Source of the DNA: Caballeronia mineralivorans PML1(12)
Lineage (GTDB): Bacteria; Pseudomonadota; Gammaproteobacteria; Burkholderiales; Burkholderiaceae
Direction of reading: 5' to 3'
DNA length: 37,455 nt
NCBI RefSeq assembly: GCF_001028175.1
Contig: NZ_AEJF01000154.1
Location: 1-37,455 of the forward strand
Positions 23,591 through 32,126 of the stretch are shown here, one piece after another (position 1 is the stretch's first letter; every line of letters begins with the position of its first letter). The translations under genes were made by a program, and so were the position numbers. The notes under the pieces were generated by a model that searched no databases, was not told the origin of the DNA, and saw only the letters and a program-made list of their open reading frames with translations.

Positions 23591-24430
23591 CTAAGAGCGG
23601 TCGCCTGGAGCGCGATTCGCAGTCAAAAACATGATGTCGCGCGGCGATGGCACGAGATGTTGCCCGCCATCGACCACCAGCGTGGTGCCCGTCACGCCCG
23701 GCGCGTCCGCCAGATAACAGGCGGCAGCGGCGACATCCTCCACGCGCGAAGCCCGGCCTAGCGGTGTTACCCGATGCGCCAGCTCGAACTCGGCCGGCGT
23801 CATGTCGGCGGATGGCAGCGTGAGACCCGGCGCGAGCCCCACCACGCGCAACTTCGGCGCGAGCGCCTGCGCCAGCGCGACCGTGGCGTTTTCCAGCGCC
23901 GCTTTGGTGAGCGTGTACGACAGGTAATCGGGATTCATGTTGTACAGCTTCTGGTCGAGCACGTTGATGACGCAACCACGCAGGGTTTCGTCGTCGACGG
24001 CGGCGTCCGGCGTGGCGTCGTAAAGCGCACGAGCCAAAGCCAACGGTGCGCCGACATTGATCGCCATCATTTCGAGCAGGCGCGGGTAGCTGAAATCCCG
24101 GGCGGTGTCCTCGACAAAACTCGACGCGTTGTTCACCACGCAATGCAGACCACCCAACGCGTCGATACACGCCGGCACCAGCCTCGCGACGTCGCTTTCC
24201 ACGCCGAGATCCGCGTGCAGCGCGACAGCGCGGCAGCCGAGCGCGCGGATCGACTGGACGACTTCCTGCGCCTCCCCTTCAGAGCCGCCAAAATGCACGG
24301 CGACGTCCCAGCCGCGCGCGGCAAAACCCAGCGCCAGCCCGCGGCCGATGCGTTTAGCCGCACCGGTGACCAGCACGACGCGGGTTTTCGGCGCGGAAGA
24401 ATCAGGAGAAGTGGACGAAGAAACGCTCAT
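23591..24430 (-). CDS. SDR oxidoreductase, pteridine-reductase-like
   Basis: This 279-residue short-chain dehydrogenase/reductase has the cofactor loop VTGAAKRIGRG (about 21-31). This TGxxxRxG form is typical of pteridine reductases and FolM, whereas most SDRs have TGxxxGxG. The catalytic Tyr-x-x-x-Lys is in YLSYTLTKAAL, an NNAS motif (VVNNASSF) is present, and the C-terminus VTGTTLVVDGGQHL is standard. It probably uses NADPH to reduce dihydro- or oxidised pterins; the location directly upstream of folB supports this. The start codon lies only 13 bp from the divergent methyltransferase start, so the promoters overlap. Confidence 0.8.
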   Translation of the reverse strand: MSVSSSTSPDSSAPKTRVVLVTGAAKRIGRGLALGFAARGWDVAVHFGGSEGEAQEVVQSIRALGCRAVALHADLGVESDVARLVPACIDALGGLHCVVNNASSFVEDTARDFSYPRLLEMMAINVGAPLALARALYDATPDAAVDDETLRGCVINVLDQKLYNMNPDYLSYTLTKAALENATVALAQALAPKLRVVGLAPGLTLPSADMTPAEFELAHRVTPLGRASRVEDVAAAACYLADAPGVTGTTLVVDGGQHLVPSPRDIMFLTANRAPGDRS

Positions 24431-24443
24431 TTACAATGCCGGA

Positions 24444-25658
24444 ATGAATCCAAAAGCTCACGAATCCGACAGTTTACCTGCTCCCGGCCCCGACGCGCTC
24501 GCGCAATCCGAGGCGCTGACAGAACGCATTCGTGCGGAAATCGCGTCGGCGGGCGGCTGGCTGCCGTTCAGCCGGTATATGGAACTCGCGCTTTACGCGC
24601 CCGGCCTCGGTTATTACAGCGGCGGCGCAATGAAATTCGGCAAGCGCGGCGACGACGGCAGCGACTTCGTCACCGCGCCGGAAATGTCGCCGTTGTTCTC
24701 GACCACGCTGGCGCGGCCGGTCGCGCAGGCGTTGCGGGAAAGCGGCACGCGCGATTTGATGGAATTCGGCGCGGGCACGGGGAAGCTCGCCGCCGGTTTG
24801 CTGAACGCGTTGAAAGCGCTAGACGTCCCCTTCGATAGCTACGCAATCGTGGATCTGTCGGGCGAATTGCAGGAACGTCAGCGCGCGACGATTGAAGCTG
24901 ACGCGCCGGAACTCGCGTCGAAGGTGAAATGGCTTAGCGCGCTGCCCGAGCATTTCGAAGGCGTCGTCATCGGCAACGAAGTGCTCGATGCCATGCCCGT
25001 GCGGCTGGTCGTGCGCAAACTCGGCGCGTGGCATGAGCGCGGCGTGTCGTGGATCACCGACCATTTCACCTTCGACGACAAACCGCTATTAGCCGCGCTG
25101 GACGACCCTTTGCTGGCCGAAATTGACGAGACGATAGATGAAGTCAACGACGAGCCGTTCATCGAATATGTGAGTGAAACGCATGAGGCGGCGCTGGCGT
25201 TCACGCGCACGATCTGCACGATGCTCACGCGCGGCGCGGCGTTTTTCATCGATTATGGGTTTCCGCGACGCGAGTTCTATCACGCTCAACGCGCGCAAGG
25301 CACGTTGATGTGTCACTACCGGCACCGCGCGCACGGCGATCCGTTTTTGTATCCCGGGCTGCAAGACATCACGGCGCACGTGGAGTTTTCGGGCATCGCG
25401 GAAGCGGGCACGGAAGCGGGCGCGGATCTGCTCGGCTTCACGTCGCAGGCGCGTTTTCTGATGAATGCCGGTATCACCGACGCGCTCTCCGATCTCGATC
25501 CTTCAGACGTGCGGCGCTTTCTGCCCGCAGCAAATGCCGTTCAGAAGTTGTTATCGGAGGCGGAAATGGGCGAGTTGTTCAAGGTGATCGCGTTTTCGCG
25601 CGGTATCGACGACACGCTTGCGGCGTTCTCGTCCGGCGACCGCTCACACACGCTATGA
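24444..25658 (+). CDS. SAM-dependent methyltransferase, COG1565/NDUFAF7-like
   Basis: This 404-residue protein matches the COG1565 family, whose mitochondrial member NDUFAF7 methylates an Arg of complex I subunit NDUFS2. Visible landmarks are FSRYMELALYAPGLGYYSGG (about 42-61), FVTAPEMSPLF, the SAM-binding MEFGAGTGKLA (106-116), VVIGNEVLDAMPVR and FIDYGFPRREFY. ATG 24,444 fits the family start; the frame is open further upstream but overlaps the SDR gene. The downstream DUF2905 gene starts 4 bp after its stop. In bacteria the substrate is not settled. Confidence 0.85.
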   Translation: MNPKAHESDSLPAPGPDALAQSEALTERIRAEIASAGGWLPFSRYMELALYAPGLGYYSGGAMKFGKRGDDGSDFVTAPEMSPLFSTTLARPVAQALRESGTRDLMEFGAGTGKLAAGLLNALKALDVPFDSYAIVDLSGELQERQRATIEADAPELASKVKWLSALPEHFEGVVIGNEVLDAMPVRLVVRKLGAWHERGVSWITDHFTFDDKPLLAALDDPLLAEIDETIDEVNDEPFIEYVSETHEAALAFTRTICTMLTRGAAFFIDYGFPRREFYHAQRAQGTLMCHYRHRAHGDPFLYPGLQDITAHVEFSGIAEAGTEAGADLLGFTSQARFLMNAGITDALSDLDPSDVRRFLPAANAVQKLLSEAEMGELFKVIAFSRGIDDTLAAFSSGDRSHTL

Positions 25659-25662
25659 AATC

Positions 25663-25857
25663 ATGATCCGCTGGGTACTCACCACGTTTATCGCGTTGTC
25701 GATTCTCTCGGCGTGTTTGCCGTGGATGAAAAAACTCGGCGTCGGCAAGCTGCCCGGGGACTTCACGCTGCGGATGTTCGGGCGCGAGTATCCGTTCCCG
25801 TTCATGTCGACTATTTTGCTGTCGATTGTGTTGTCGCTGATCGCGCGAGCGCTTTAA
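25663..25857 (+). CDS. DUF2905 small membrane protein
   Basis: This is a 64-residue protein with two membrane segments (VLTTFIALSILSACLPW and FMSTILLSIVLSLIARAL) separated by the conserved KLPGDFTLRMFGREYPFPF loop, the signature of DUF2905. It starts 4 bp after the methyltransferase stop and ends overlapping the stop region of the convergent cca gene. No function is known. Confidence 0.85.
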   Translation: MIRWVLTTFIALSILSACLPWMKKLGVGKLPGDFTLRMFGREYPFPFMSTILLSIVLSLIARAL

Positions 25858-27083
25858 AGCACCGCTTCCACCGCCGCCACGCGTGCCGCGTGAACCGCGC
25901 CCTTGATTTTCTCGGGCTCGTTCGCGTACTGCAGCGCGACGGCGCCGGCATCGACTGACCGCGCCGCCACTAACGCTTCGCGCAAACGCTCGGCTTGCGG
26001 ATACGGTTGCTGGCTCATACCGAGCCGGCCACGAGCATCGGAGACGCAGGCTTGTAGCGCTTCAGCAAAACGAGCAGGCTTGCGCAACGCGTCGCAGCGT
26101 TCCAGCAAGCGCACCAGCGCAGCCGCCCCAAACTCCATCACGCGATGAATATTGCCGTGCTCCCGCGCCACGAGCGTCGCTAAATCGCGACATTCGTTCG
26201 GCACGCGCAAGCGTTCGCACAACGGCTTCAGCAGATCGACGCTACGACCTTCATGGCCTATATGGCGCGGCAAAACATCCTCGGGCGTGGTCGCCTTGCC
26301 TAGATCGTGCGTCAGCGCGGCGAATCGCACCGGCAACGTGAAGCCATGCGCGGCGGCGTAATCCAACACCATCATCACGTGCACGCCGGTATCGACTTCC
26401 GGGTGATAGTCGGCGCGTTGCGGCACGCCCCACAGCGAATTCACCTCCGGCAGAATCCGCACGAGCGCGCCGCACTCGCGCAGCACGTCGAACATCCGCG
26501 AAGGCGTCTTTTCCATCAACCCGCGCGACACTTCCTGCCACACGCGCTCGGGCACAAGCGCATCGACCTCGCCGTCCGCGACCATGCGCTTCATCAGCGC
26601 AAGCGTCTCCTCGGCGATAGTGAAATCCTCGAACCGCGCCGCAAACCGCGCGATGCGCAGAATCCGCACCGGATCTTCGACAAACGCCTCGCCCACATGC
26701 CGGAACACACGTGCTTCGAGATCGGCGCGGCCATTGAACGGATCGATCACGGGACCGGTCAGTTCGCCGTCTGGTCGCACTTCGCGGGCCATCGCGTTGA
26801 CGGTCAGATCGCGGCGCGCGAGATCCTCTTCCAGCGTTACGTCGGGCGCGTAGAAAAACTGAAAGCCGTGATATCCCGCCGATGTCTTCCGCTCGGTCCG
26901 CGCAAGCGCGTATTCCTCGTGCGTTTGCGGATGCAAAAACACGGGGAAATCCTTGCCGACCGGTTTAAAGCCTTGCGCTGTCATCTGCTCGGGTGTGGCG
27001 CCGACCACGACGTAATCGCGGTCCTGAACCGGCAGGCCGAGCATTTCATCGCGGATCGCGCCGCCCACGGCGTAGATGTTCAT
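25854..27083 (-). CDS. cca: multifunctional CCA-adding enzyme
   Basis: Cca adds or repairs the CCA end of tRNAs. The 409-residue protein starts MNIYAVGGAIRDEMLG, the nucleotidyltransferase motif with GG and downstream DxD-type acids (QDRDYVVV), followed by LARRDLTVNAMA and DPVRILRIARFAARFEDF. The C-terminal half carries an HD phosphohydrolase domain (VHVMMVLDYAAA, LTHDLGKATTPEDVLP), as in the long beta/gamma-proteobacterial form that also has phosphatase and 2',3'-cyclic phosphodiesterase activity. The start overlaps the stop of the upstream GST gene (ATGA), and it is convergent with DUF2905. Confidence 0.95.
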   Translation of the reverse strand: MNIYAVGGAIRDEMLGLPVQDRDYVVVGATPEQMTAQGFKPVGKDFPVFLHPQTHEEYALARTERKTSAGYHGFQFFYAPDVTLEEDLARRDLTVNAMAREVRPDGELTGPVIDPFNGRADLEARVFRHVGEAFVEDPVRILRIARFAARFEDFTIAEETLALMKRMVADGEVDALVPERVWQEVSRGLMEKTPSRMFDVLRECGALVRILPEVNSLWGVPQRADYHPEVDTGVHVMMVLDYAAAHGFTLPVRFAALTHDLGKATTPEDVLPRHIGHEGRSVDLLKPLCERLRVPNECRDLATLVAREHGNIHRVMEFGAAALVRLLERCDALRKPARFAEALQACVSDARGRLGMSQQPYPQAERLREALVAARSVDAGAVALQYANEPEKIKGAVHAARVAAVEAVL

Positions 27084-27700
27084 CGTTCTTTCCGTGCGCC
27101 TTCTATCCACTCGGCCACCACCGGCAGCGCCGTGACGCTTGCGCAGTAAGCCCGCGCCGTTTCGCTCAGCTTCGGCGCGTAGGAATTGAAGCGCATGACG
27201 ACCGGCGCGAACATCGCATCGGCGATACCGAATTCATTGCCGAACAGCAACGGGCCGCCGTGCGCAGTCAAGCAGTTGCGCCAGATCACCTCTATTCGCT
27301 TCACGTTCGCCAGCGCGCCCGCCGTCAACTCCTGGCCAAACGCCTGACGCTGAATGTTCATCGACATTTGCTCGCGCAGATCGGAGAAACCGGCGTGCAT
27401 TTCCGCGCTGATGCTGCGCGCGTGCGACCGCGCGCCGGCGTCGCGAGGCCACATGGCGTGCTGCGGGAATAGTTCGGCCAACGTCTCCATGATCGCAAGC
27501 GATTCCCACACGGCATCGCCTGCATCGGTTACGAGGCAAGGCACTTTCCCCGACGGCGAATGCGCGAGGATATTCGCGGAGGAATCCGGCCGCGCGAGGC
27601 GGATCATGATTTCCTCGAAAGGAATGCCGAAGTGCTTGAGCACGAGCCACGGCCGCATGGACCACGAGGACACATTCTTGTCACCAATAACGAGTTTCAT
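27080..27700 (-). CDS. glutathione S-transferase family protein
   Basis: This 206-residue protein has an N-terminal thioredoxin-like domain (MKLVIGDKNVSSWSMRPWLV; then HSPSGKVPCLV, with the cis-Pro, and AVWESLAIMETLAE, the E-S pair that binds glutathione) and an all-helical C-terminal domain (GNEFGIADAMFAPVVMRF). It is expected to conjugate or use glutathione in detoxification or stress protection; its substrate is unknown. Its stop overlaps the cca start, and it is 33 bp downstream of the NDUFA9-like gene, so transcription is probably continuous through three genes. Confidence 0.85.
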   Translation of the reverse strand: MKLVIGDKNVSSWSMRPWLVLKHFGIPFEEIMIRLARPDSSANILAHSPSGKVPCLVTDAGDAVWESLAIMETLAELFPQHAMWPRDAGARSHARSISAEMHAGFSDLREQMSMNIQRQAFGQELTAGALANVKRIEVIWRNCLTAHGGPLLFGNEFGIADAMFAPVVMRFNSYAPKLSETARAYCASVTALPVVAEWIEGARKER

Positions 27701-27733
27701 CGCGAATATCTAAGGTTGAACAACTAGCAAAAA

Positions 27734-28687
27734 TCAACGCCCGGCGGATGCGCGAAACGTATTGAAGCGCGAACGCGTCGATGATCCCGTGAGATACATC
27801 GGCGCGATGGCTTCAATGCTCGCCGGTTCGATACCAAGTTCCGGCGCCATCGGCCCACTTGCCACTGCAGGCGTTTTCATGGAATCGAGATTATCGCGCG
27901 ACATCATGGGTTCGCCGGGCGCGAGTTCCAGCGACATCGCCTGAAGACGGCCGAGGCTGTCGGGCAAACGAATAATCCGCGCGTGTTTGCCGATCGCCGC
28001 GCCGCTGAATCGCACCAGTTCTTCGAGCGTGTACACCGTCGGGCCGGCAAGCTCGTACACACGGCCGCTGGCCGCATCGAGATCGAGCACATTAGCAAAT
28101 GCCTTGGCAACATCGCCGACAAAAATCGGCTGGATCTTCGCCTGCGAACACGCCAGCGGAATCACCGGGAAGATGCGTTCGAGGAACGCAAACTGGTTCA
28201 GGAAGTTGTCTTCGGGACCGAACACCACGGACGGACGAAAGATGGTCGTCGCCAGATTCGATTCGCGCACGGCCTTTTCGCCGTCGCCTTTCGAGCGCAA
28301 ATACATGCTCGGCCCGTTCGAATCCGCGCCGATCGCGCTCATATGGATCAGGCGCCGCACGCCCTTCGCCTGACACGCGGCAACGATCTTGTTCGGCAAT
28401 TCGACGTGCGCCTTGGCGAATTGCGGACCATAAGGAACACCGCGCTTGCCTTGAAGGATACCGACCAGATTGATCACGGCGTCGGCTTGGGAAACGAAGG
28501 CGGCGAGCTGGGCGGGATCGTAGACATTGGCTTCGATCACATCCACGGGCAGCAGCGTCAGATGGGCCGCGTTCTCGCGACGCCGCGTGGCGATCCGCAC
28601 GTTCTTGCCAAGCTCGACAAGCGCATTCACCAGATGACTGCCGATAAACCCTGATCCGCCGATCAACGCAATGGTTTGATGTCGCAT
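27734..28687 (-). CDS. NDUFA9-family NAD(P)-binding epimerase-like protein
   Basis: This 317-residue atypical SDR has the Rossmann motif GGSGFIG (10-16), a second-strand ATRRR, AVINLVGIL, and IHMSAIGAD with LRSKGDGEKAVRESN (the modified Y/S-x-x-x-K region, here lacking the classical Tyr). Such proteins resemble the accessory NDUFA9 subunit of complex I and bind NADPH structurally without a proven reaction. In Burkholderiaceae they are often encoded next to slt and GST genes, as here. The role is inferred from the family only. Confidence 0.85.
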   Translation of the reverse strand: MRHQTIALIGGSGFIGSHLVNALVELGKNVRIATRRRENAAHLTLLPVDVIEANVYDPAQLAAFVSQADAVINLVGILQGKRGVPYGPQFAKAHVELPNKIVAACQAKGVRRLIHMSAIGADSNGPSMYLRSKGDGEKAVRESNLATTIFRPSVVFGPEDNFLNQFAFLERIFPVIPLACSQAKIQPIFVGDVAKAFANVLDLDAASGRVYELAGPTVYTLEELVRFSGAAIGKHARIIRLPDSLGRLQAMSLELAPGEPMMSRDNLDSMKTPAVASGPMAPELGIEPASIEAIAPMYLTGSSTRSRFNTFRASAGR

Positions 28688-28805
28688 GTTCGCCTCTATA
28701 AGTGGCGGCGCGCGAAAGCGTCAGGGCGGCGGTGCCGCGCTTGGCTTCCGGCTGACCGTGTCGACCGGAAAAGCGAAACGCGCGGCGAGTCTCGTTGCAG
28801 AACGC

Positions 28806-30773
28806 TTACGGCGCGATATAACCGAGCCGCGCTTTCAGCGATTGCGGACGGCCTTCAAACAGTGCCGCGTAATACACGGTGTTCGAGAGCACGTTCTTGA
28901 CGTAATCGCGGGTTTCGGTGAACGGAATGGTTTCAGCAAAAATCGCGCCCTCTACCGGTGCGCCGAGTGTGGAACGCCACTGCGTCGGGCGTCCCGGGCC
29001 GGCGTTGTAACCGGCGGTTGCTAGCACGGCGGAATCGTCGAACTGGTTGTAGACCATCGCCAGATAATTCGTGCCGAGCAGGATGTTCGTGTCCAGGTCG
29101 TTCATCTGCTCACGCGATATAGGTCCAATGCCGATCTTCTTCGCCACGAGTTGCGCGGTGCCGGGCATCAGTTGCATCAGGCCGCCCGCGCCCACTTCAG
29201 ACTTCGCGTTGATGATGAAACGCGATTCCTGGCGAATCAGGCCGTATGCCCATTCGATATCGAGTCCCGTGTTCTTCGACTCACGCTCGACAACATCGCG
29301 ATACGGCGCCAGATACCGCAACGAGAAATCGTGCTCGGTCTTGGTTTTGTCGGCGGTGTTCACTGCGCGATCGAACAATTCGATCCGCTTTGCGTACTGC
29401 GCGGCGGCGATCAATTGCCGATCCGTCATGGTGCGCAACGGCCAGTTCCATTCGCGGTTGCCCTCGAGCCGCAGGTTCATGGCGTAGAACTTCTGCGACA
29501 GCGCGAAACCCGGGACCGTTTGAGCCTGGGCAATTTCGGCGTCGGTGACGACCGTGCGCGGCGGCACCGTGATCTTCTGACCGAGTTCTTCAGACGCCAA
29601 CTGACCGTAGAAGTTGAACTGATCGGCGATGCTCGTGAATTCCTGAGCGGCCGTGGCGGTATCGCCGGCTTGCTTCAGTGCGCGTGCGTGCCAGTAGACC
29701 CATGCGGGCTGATTGCGCAGATTGGGCGGCATTTGTTCGACCGACCAGCGCACCATGGTCCAGTCGCCGGCAAGCAACGCGCTGCGCGTGCGCCACTCGT
29801 AGGCGGGATTCGACAACGTTGCATTCACCGAGAGCCGATACCAGTCCACCGCGCCCGGCATGCGCTTCACTGCTGCCTGATAAGCAATCGTGCCCCAGCC
29901 GATAGCCCGTTCCGACGGCGTCAGCGCCGGCGCAACCGAACTGAACGATGCCGCGGCCATGGCCGGATCGTTGCGCGCCATGCGCGTGATGGCGACGAGC
30001 GCGAGTTGATGCGACGACGAGTCGCGACCCACGCCGCGTGCGAGATAGAGCGGCGGTGTGTTGGCGGCGGTGTCGAAGACGCTTTGATCCGGGCGCACCT
30101 GGCCGAGCGCGTCCGCGATCTTGCTGCCGGTGTTCGTATAGTTTTGCTCGTAGGCAAGACGGATCTGCTGCCAGACATCGTCCGATGTGAATTGCTGCGC
30201 GACTGCCAGTGCGTTGATCAGGTCGACGCAACCATCGCCGTACCATTTTGGATCGACGAGCAATGCGCGCGCGGCGTCCGCCACGTTTTCTCCGCGCGAC
30301 GCGCGCGCTTCAAGCGCGTAGCATTTCACCTGCGTGTCGTCGTTCAGCACGAAGCGCGAGTATTGATCGAGGAAATTGCGCCAGTCGCGACGCGCGCCAA
30401 GCACGACCAGATAGTCGTTGCGCATCCGGTCGGCGATCGCCTGGCCGTCGTAGCGCTGCAGGAATGCGAGGACGGGTTCATCGGGTGCGTCTACTCGCGC
30501 ATGGCCCGGCCCGTCGAAGAGTTGCGGCTTGATGGTGAAGTATTCGATATAACCCGGCGCCGGATAATTCGGAATTTGCGCGGCGAGTTGCATGGCGCGG
30601 CCAGCGTCGTTATTGCGCGCGGCTTCACGCAACTGAATGAAGATGCGGTCCTCAGGCGAGAGCGAATAATCGGCTGACGGACGCACGGCGGAGGCGGTAC
30701 TGCATCCGATCAGCGTGATCGCAGCGAGCGCGGTTGCGGCTGCGAGATATACTCGTTTGAGACGTTTTGACAT
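28806..30773 (-). CDS. slt: soluble lytic murein transglycosylase-like lipoprotein
   Basis: This 655-residue Slt70-type protein cleaves peptidoglycan glycan strands to give 1,6-anhydromuropeptides. A signal peptide with lipobox LIGC (LAAATALAAITLIGC) predicts a lipoprotein anchor, unlike soluble E. coli Slt70. A long helical superhelix domain fills the middle. The C-terminal SLT catalytic domain has IRQESRFIINAKSEVGAGGL, with the catalytic Glu in QES, then MQLMPGTAQLVA and AGYNAGPGRPTQWR. The start was set at MSKRLKR; the frame runs further upstream into the divergent folate gene. It is divergent from the gene at 30,797. Confidence 0.9.
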   Translation of the reverse strand: MSKRLKRVYLAAATALAAITLIGCSTASAVRPSADYSLSPEDRIFIQLREAARNNDAGRAMQLAAQIPNYPAPGYIEYFTIKPQLFDGPGHARVDAPDEPVLAFLQRYDGQAIADRMRNDYLVVLGARRDWRNFLDQYSRFVLNDDTQVKCYALEARASRGENVADAARALLVDPKWYGDGCVDLINALAVAQQFTSDDVWQQIRLAYEQNYTNTGSKIADALGQVRPDQSVFDTAANTPPLYLARGVGRDSSSHQLALVAITRMARNDPAMAAASFSSVAPALTPSERAIGWGTIAYQAAVKRMPGAVDWYRLSVNATLSNPAYEWRTRSALLAGDWTMVRWSVEQMPPNLRNQPAWVYWHARALKQAGDTATAAQEFTSIADQFNFYGQLASEELGQKITVPPRTVVTDAEIAQAQTVPGFALSQKFYAMNLRLEGNREWNWPLRTMTDRQLIAAAQYAKRIELFDRAVNTADKTKTEHDFSLRYLAPYRDVVERESKNTGLDIEWAYGLIRQESRFIINAKSEVGAGGLMQLMPGTAQLVAKKIGIGPISREQMNDLDTNILLGTNYLAMVYNQFDDSAVLATAGYNAGPGRPTQWRSTLGAPVEGAIFAETIPFTETRDYVKNVLSNTVYYAALFEGRPQSLKARLGYIAP

Positions 30774-30796
30774 CGTTATTTCTGGAGCGCGAAGTG

Positions 30797-31390
30797 ATGC
30801 AAAGCATAGCACGCAACCCTCTGCTGGAAACCAAAAGCGCACTGCGTGCAAACCTGCTCGCAACCCGCGAAGCACAAGGCGTTCGAGCCGATCATGAAGC
30901 ACGTGGTGAAGCCCTTGCGCGGCGTCTGATGCAAGAGATCGCGCGATATCCCAAGGCGTCATGCATCGGCTTTTATTGGCCGGTTGCCGGAGAGTTCGAT
31001 GCGCGTGATGCGCTGGCTGTCTGGCTGGCGCTGGATGCATCGCGGAGGGCGGCGTTGCCGGTGGTGATTGCGCCTCGGGCGCCGCTGGTTTTTCATGCGT
31101 GGCAGCCGAAGTCAGCGATGAAGAAAGGCCGCTATGGCATTTCCGTGCCGGAAGAAGAGCGTGTGGTTGTGCCGGATTTGCTGCTGATCCCGTGTGTGGG
31201 TTTCGATGCCGATCGGTATCGGCTGGGATATGGCGGCGGGTATTACGACCGCACGTTGGCGGATTGGCCGGGGGGAAAGCCGCCGGCTACGATCGGAGTG
31301 GCTTTTGAATCCGCGAAATGCGATTCCCTGCCGAGGGGGGAACATGACTTGCCGCTCGGGGCCATCGTGACCGAGTCGGCGGTTTACTAG
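30797..31390 (+). CDS. 5-formyltetrahydrofolate cyclo-ligase
   Basis: This enzyme converts 5-formyl-THF to 5,10-methenyl-THF with ATP, salvaging a storage form of folate. The 197-residue protein has the family landmarks IGFYWPVAGEFD (about 57-68), GRYGISVPE and the signature RLGYGGGYYDR (142-152), the ATP/folate-binding loop. GGAG upstream supports ATG 30,797; earlier in-frame ATG 30,767 overlaps the slt start region. It is divergent from slt, with 23 bp between the starts, and convergent with the winged-helix gene. Confidence 0.9.
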   Translation: MQSIARNPLLETKSALRANLLATREAQGVRADHEARGEALARRLMQEIARYPKASCIGFYWPVAGEFDARDALAVWLALDASRRAALPVVIAPRAPLVFHAWQPKSAMKKGRYGISVPEEERVVVPDLLLIPCVGFDADRYRLGYGGGYYDRTLADWPGGKPPATIGVAFESAKCDSLPRGEHDLPLGAIVTESAVY

Positions 31391-31398
31391 GTTGGGTG

Positions 31399-31428
31399 TT
31401 TCGCTCGCGCTTTAAAGTGCGAGCGAAA
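31399..31428. terminator. inverted repeat between convergent genes
   Basis: A perfect 10-bp inverted repeat, TTTCGCTCGC and GCGAGCGAAA, flanks an AT-rich centre (CTTTAAAG, itself palindromic). It lies between the cyclo-ligase stop and the stop of the convergent regulator gene, so it could end transcripts from both sides. A clear U-tract is lacking on either strand. Confidence 0.45.
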
Positions 31429-31430
31429 TC

Positions 31431-31943
31431 CTATAACGAAGCTGCGGCCCTCGCCGCAGTATCGTAGAGACCGGATGTGTTGCGCAGCAGTTGCGCCGCC
31501 TCGCCTATCTGCTCGTTGGTCAGGCCGCTCTCCTTTAACGTGCTGATCAAACAACTCTCGCGCACCTCCCGGTACTTCCCGCACAATTCCCGCCCCGCCG
31601 GCGTTGCGGAAAAGAACACCTCCTTGCCGACTTTTTCGCTCTTCACATACCCCCGCGCCATCAGCTTCTTAATGGCATAGCTCGCGACGTGCGTGTCCTC
31701 TATATTGAGAACAAAGCAGATATCGGCAATCTTTTTCTTGCGGTCACGATGGCTCACATGATGCAGCAGCGATACTTCCACCGCCGTCATGTCCTTCGCG
31801 CCCGCCGCCGACATACATCGCACCATCCAGCGGTTGAACGCATTGCCGGCCATGATCAGGCCGTACTCGAACTCGGACAACTCGGCGCTCGTTTCAGAGA
31901 CGAGATGCTCGGACGAAACGATCTTGGTCGGATGACGGGGCAT
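31431..31943 (-). CDS. winged-helix (MarR-like) DNA-binding regulator
   Basis: This 170-residue regulator has a central winged-helix core: MTAVEVSLLHHVSHRDRKKK, then IADICFVLNIEDTHVASYAI (recognition helix region), KKLMARGYVKSEKVGKEVFF (the wing) and SATPAGRELCGKYREVRESC. Helical flanks suggest a dimer, as in MarR-family proteins. It is divergent from the 5-oxoprolinase operon with 183 bp between, and a candidate operator lies in that gap, so it may control pxpBCA. This is an inference; its ligand is unknown. Confidence 0.75.
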   Translation of the reverse strand: MPRHPTKIVSSEHLVSETSAELSEFEYGLIMAGNAFNRWMVRCMSAAGAKDMTAVEVSLLHHVSHRDRKKKIADICFVLNIEDTHVASYAIKKLMARGYVKSEKVGKEVFFSATPAGRELCGKYREVRESCLISTLKESGLTNEQIGEAAQLLRNTSGLYDTAARAAASL

Positions 31944-32027
31944 GGATATCTATACGGAACAATATGTCGGCGAGTGTAGCGTATTGAAAGAAAATTCACG
32001 GCTACGCATAAATTCTTATTGATAATT

Positions 32028-32046
32028 TGTCGATAAATTATTGACA
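32028..32046. promoter_or_regulatory. candidate operator: 9-bp inverted repeat
   Basis: TGTCGATAA, one base, then TTATTGACA form an inverted repeat with a single mismatch, inside an AT-rich region between the winged-helix gene and pxpB. The right arm overlaps a TTGACA that could be a -35 box for pxpB. This size and symmetry fit a MarR-type dimer. No second copy was seen in the window. Confidence 0.45.
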
Positions 32047-32126
32047 ATGTACATTCCCGAGTTTGCATCGAGACGGCTTGCTTTCGCCTTTCGTTTCAGC
32101 GCGCTCGATTACCGGCAAAGCCCAGC

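Noticed and set aside
31260..31290. G6 run in the cyclo-ligase gene as a frameshift site
   Set aside because: The frame stays intact through the run and the protein is full length, so it only serves as a control for the island frameshifts.
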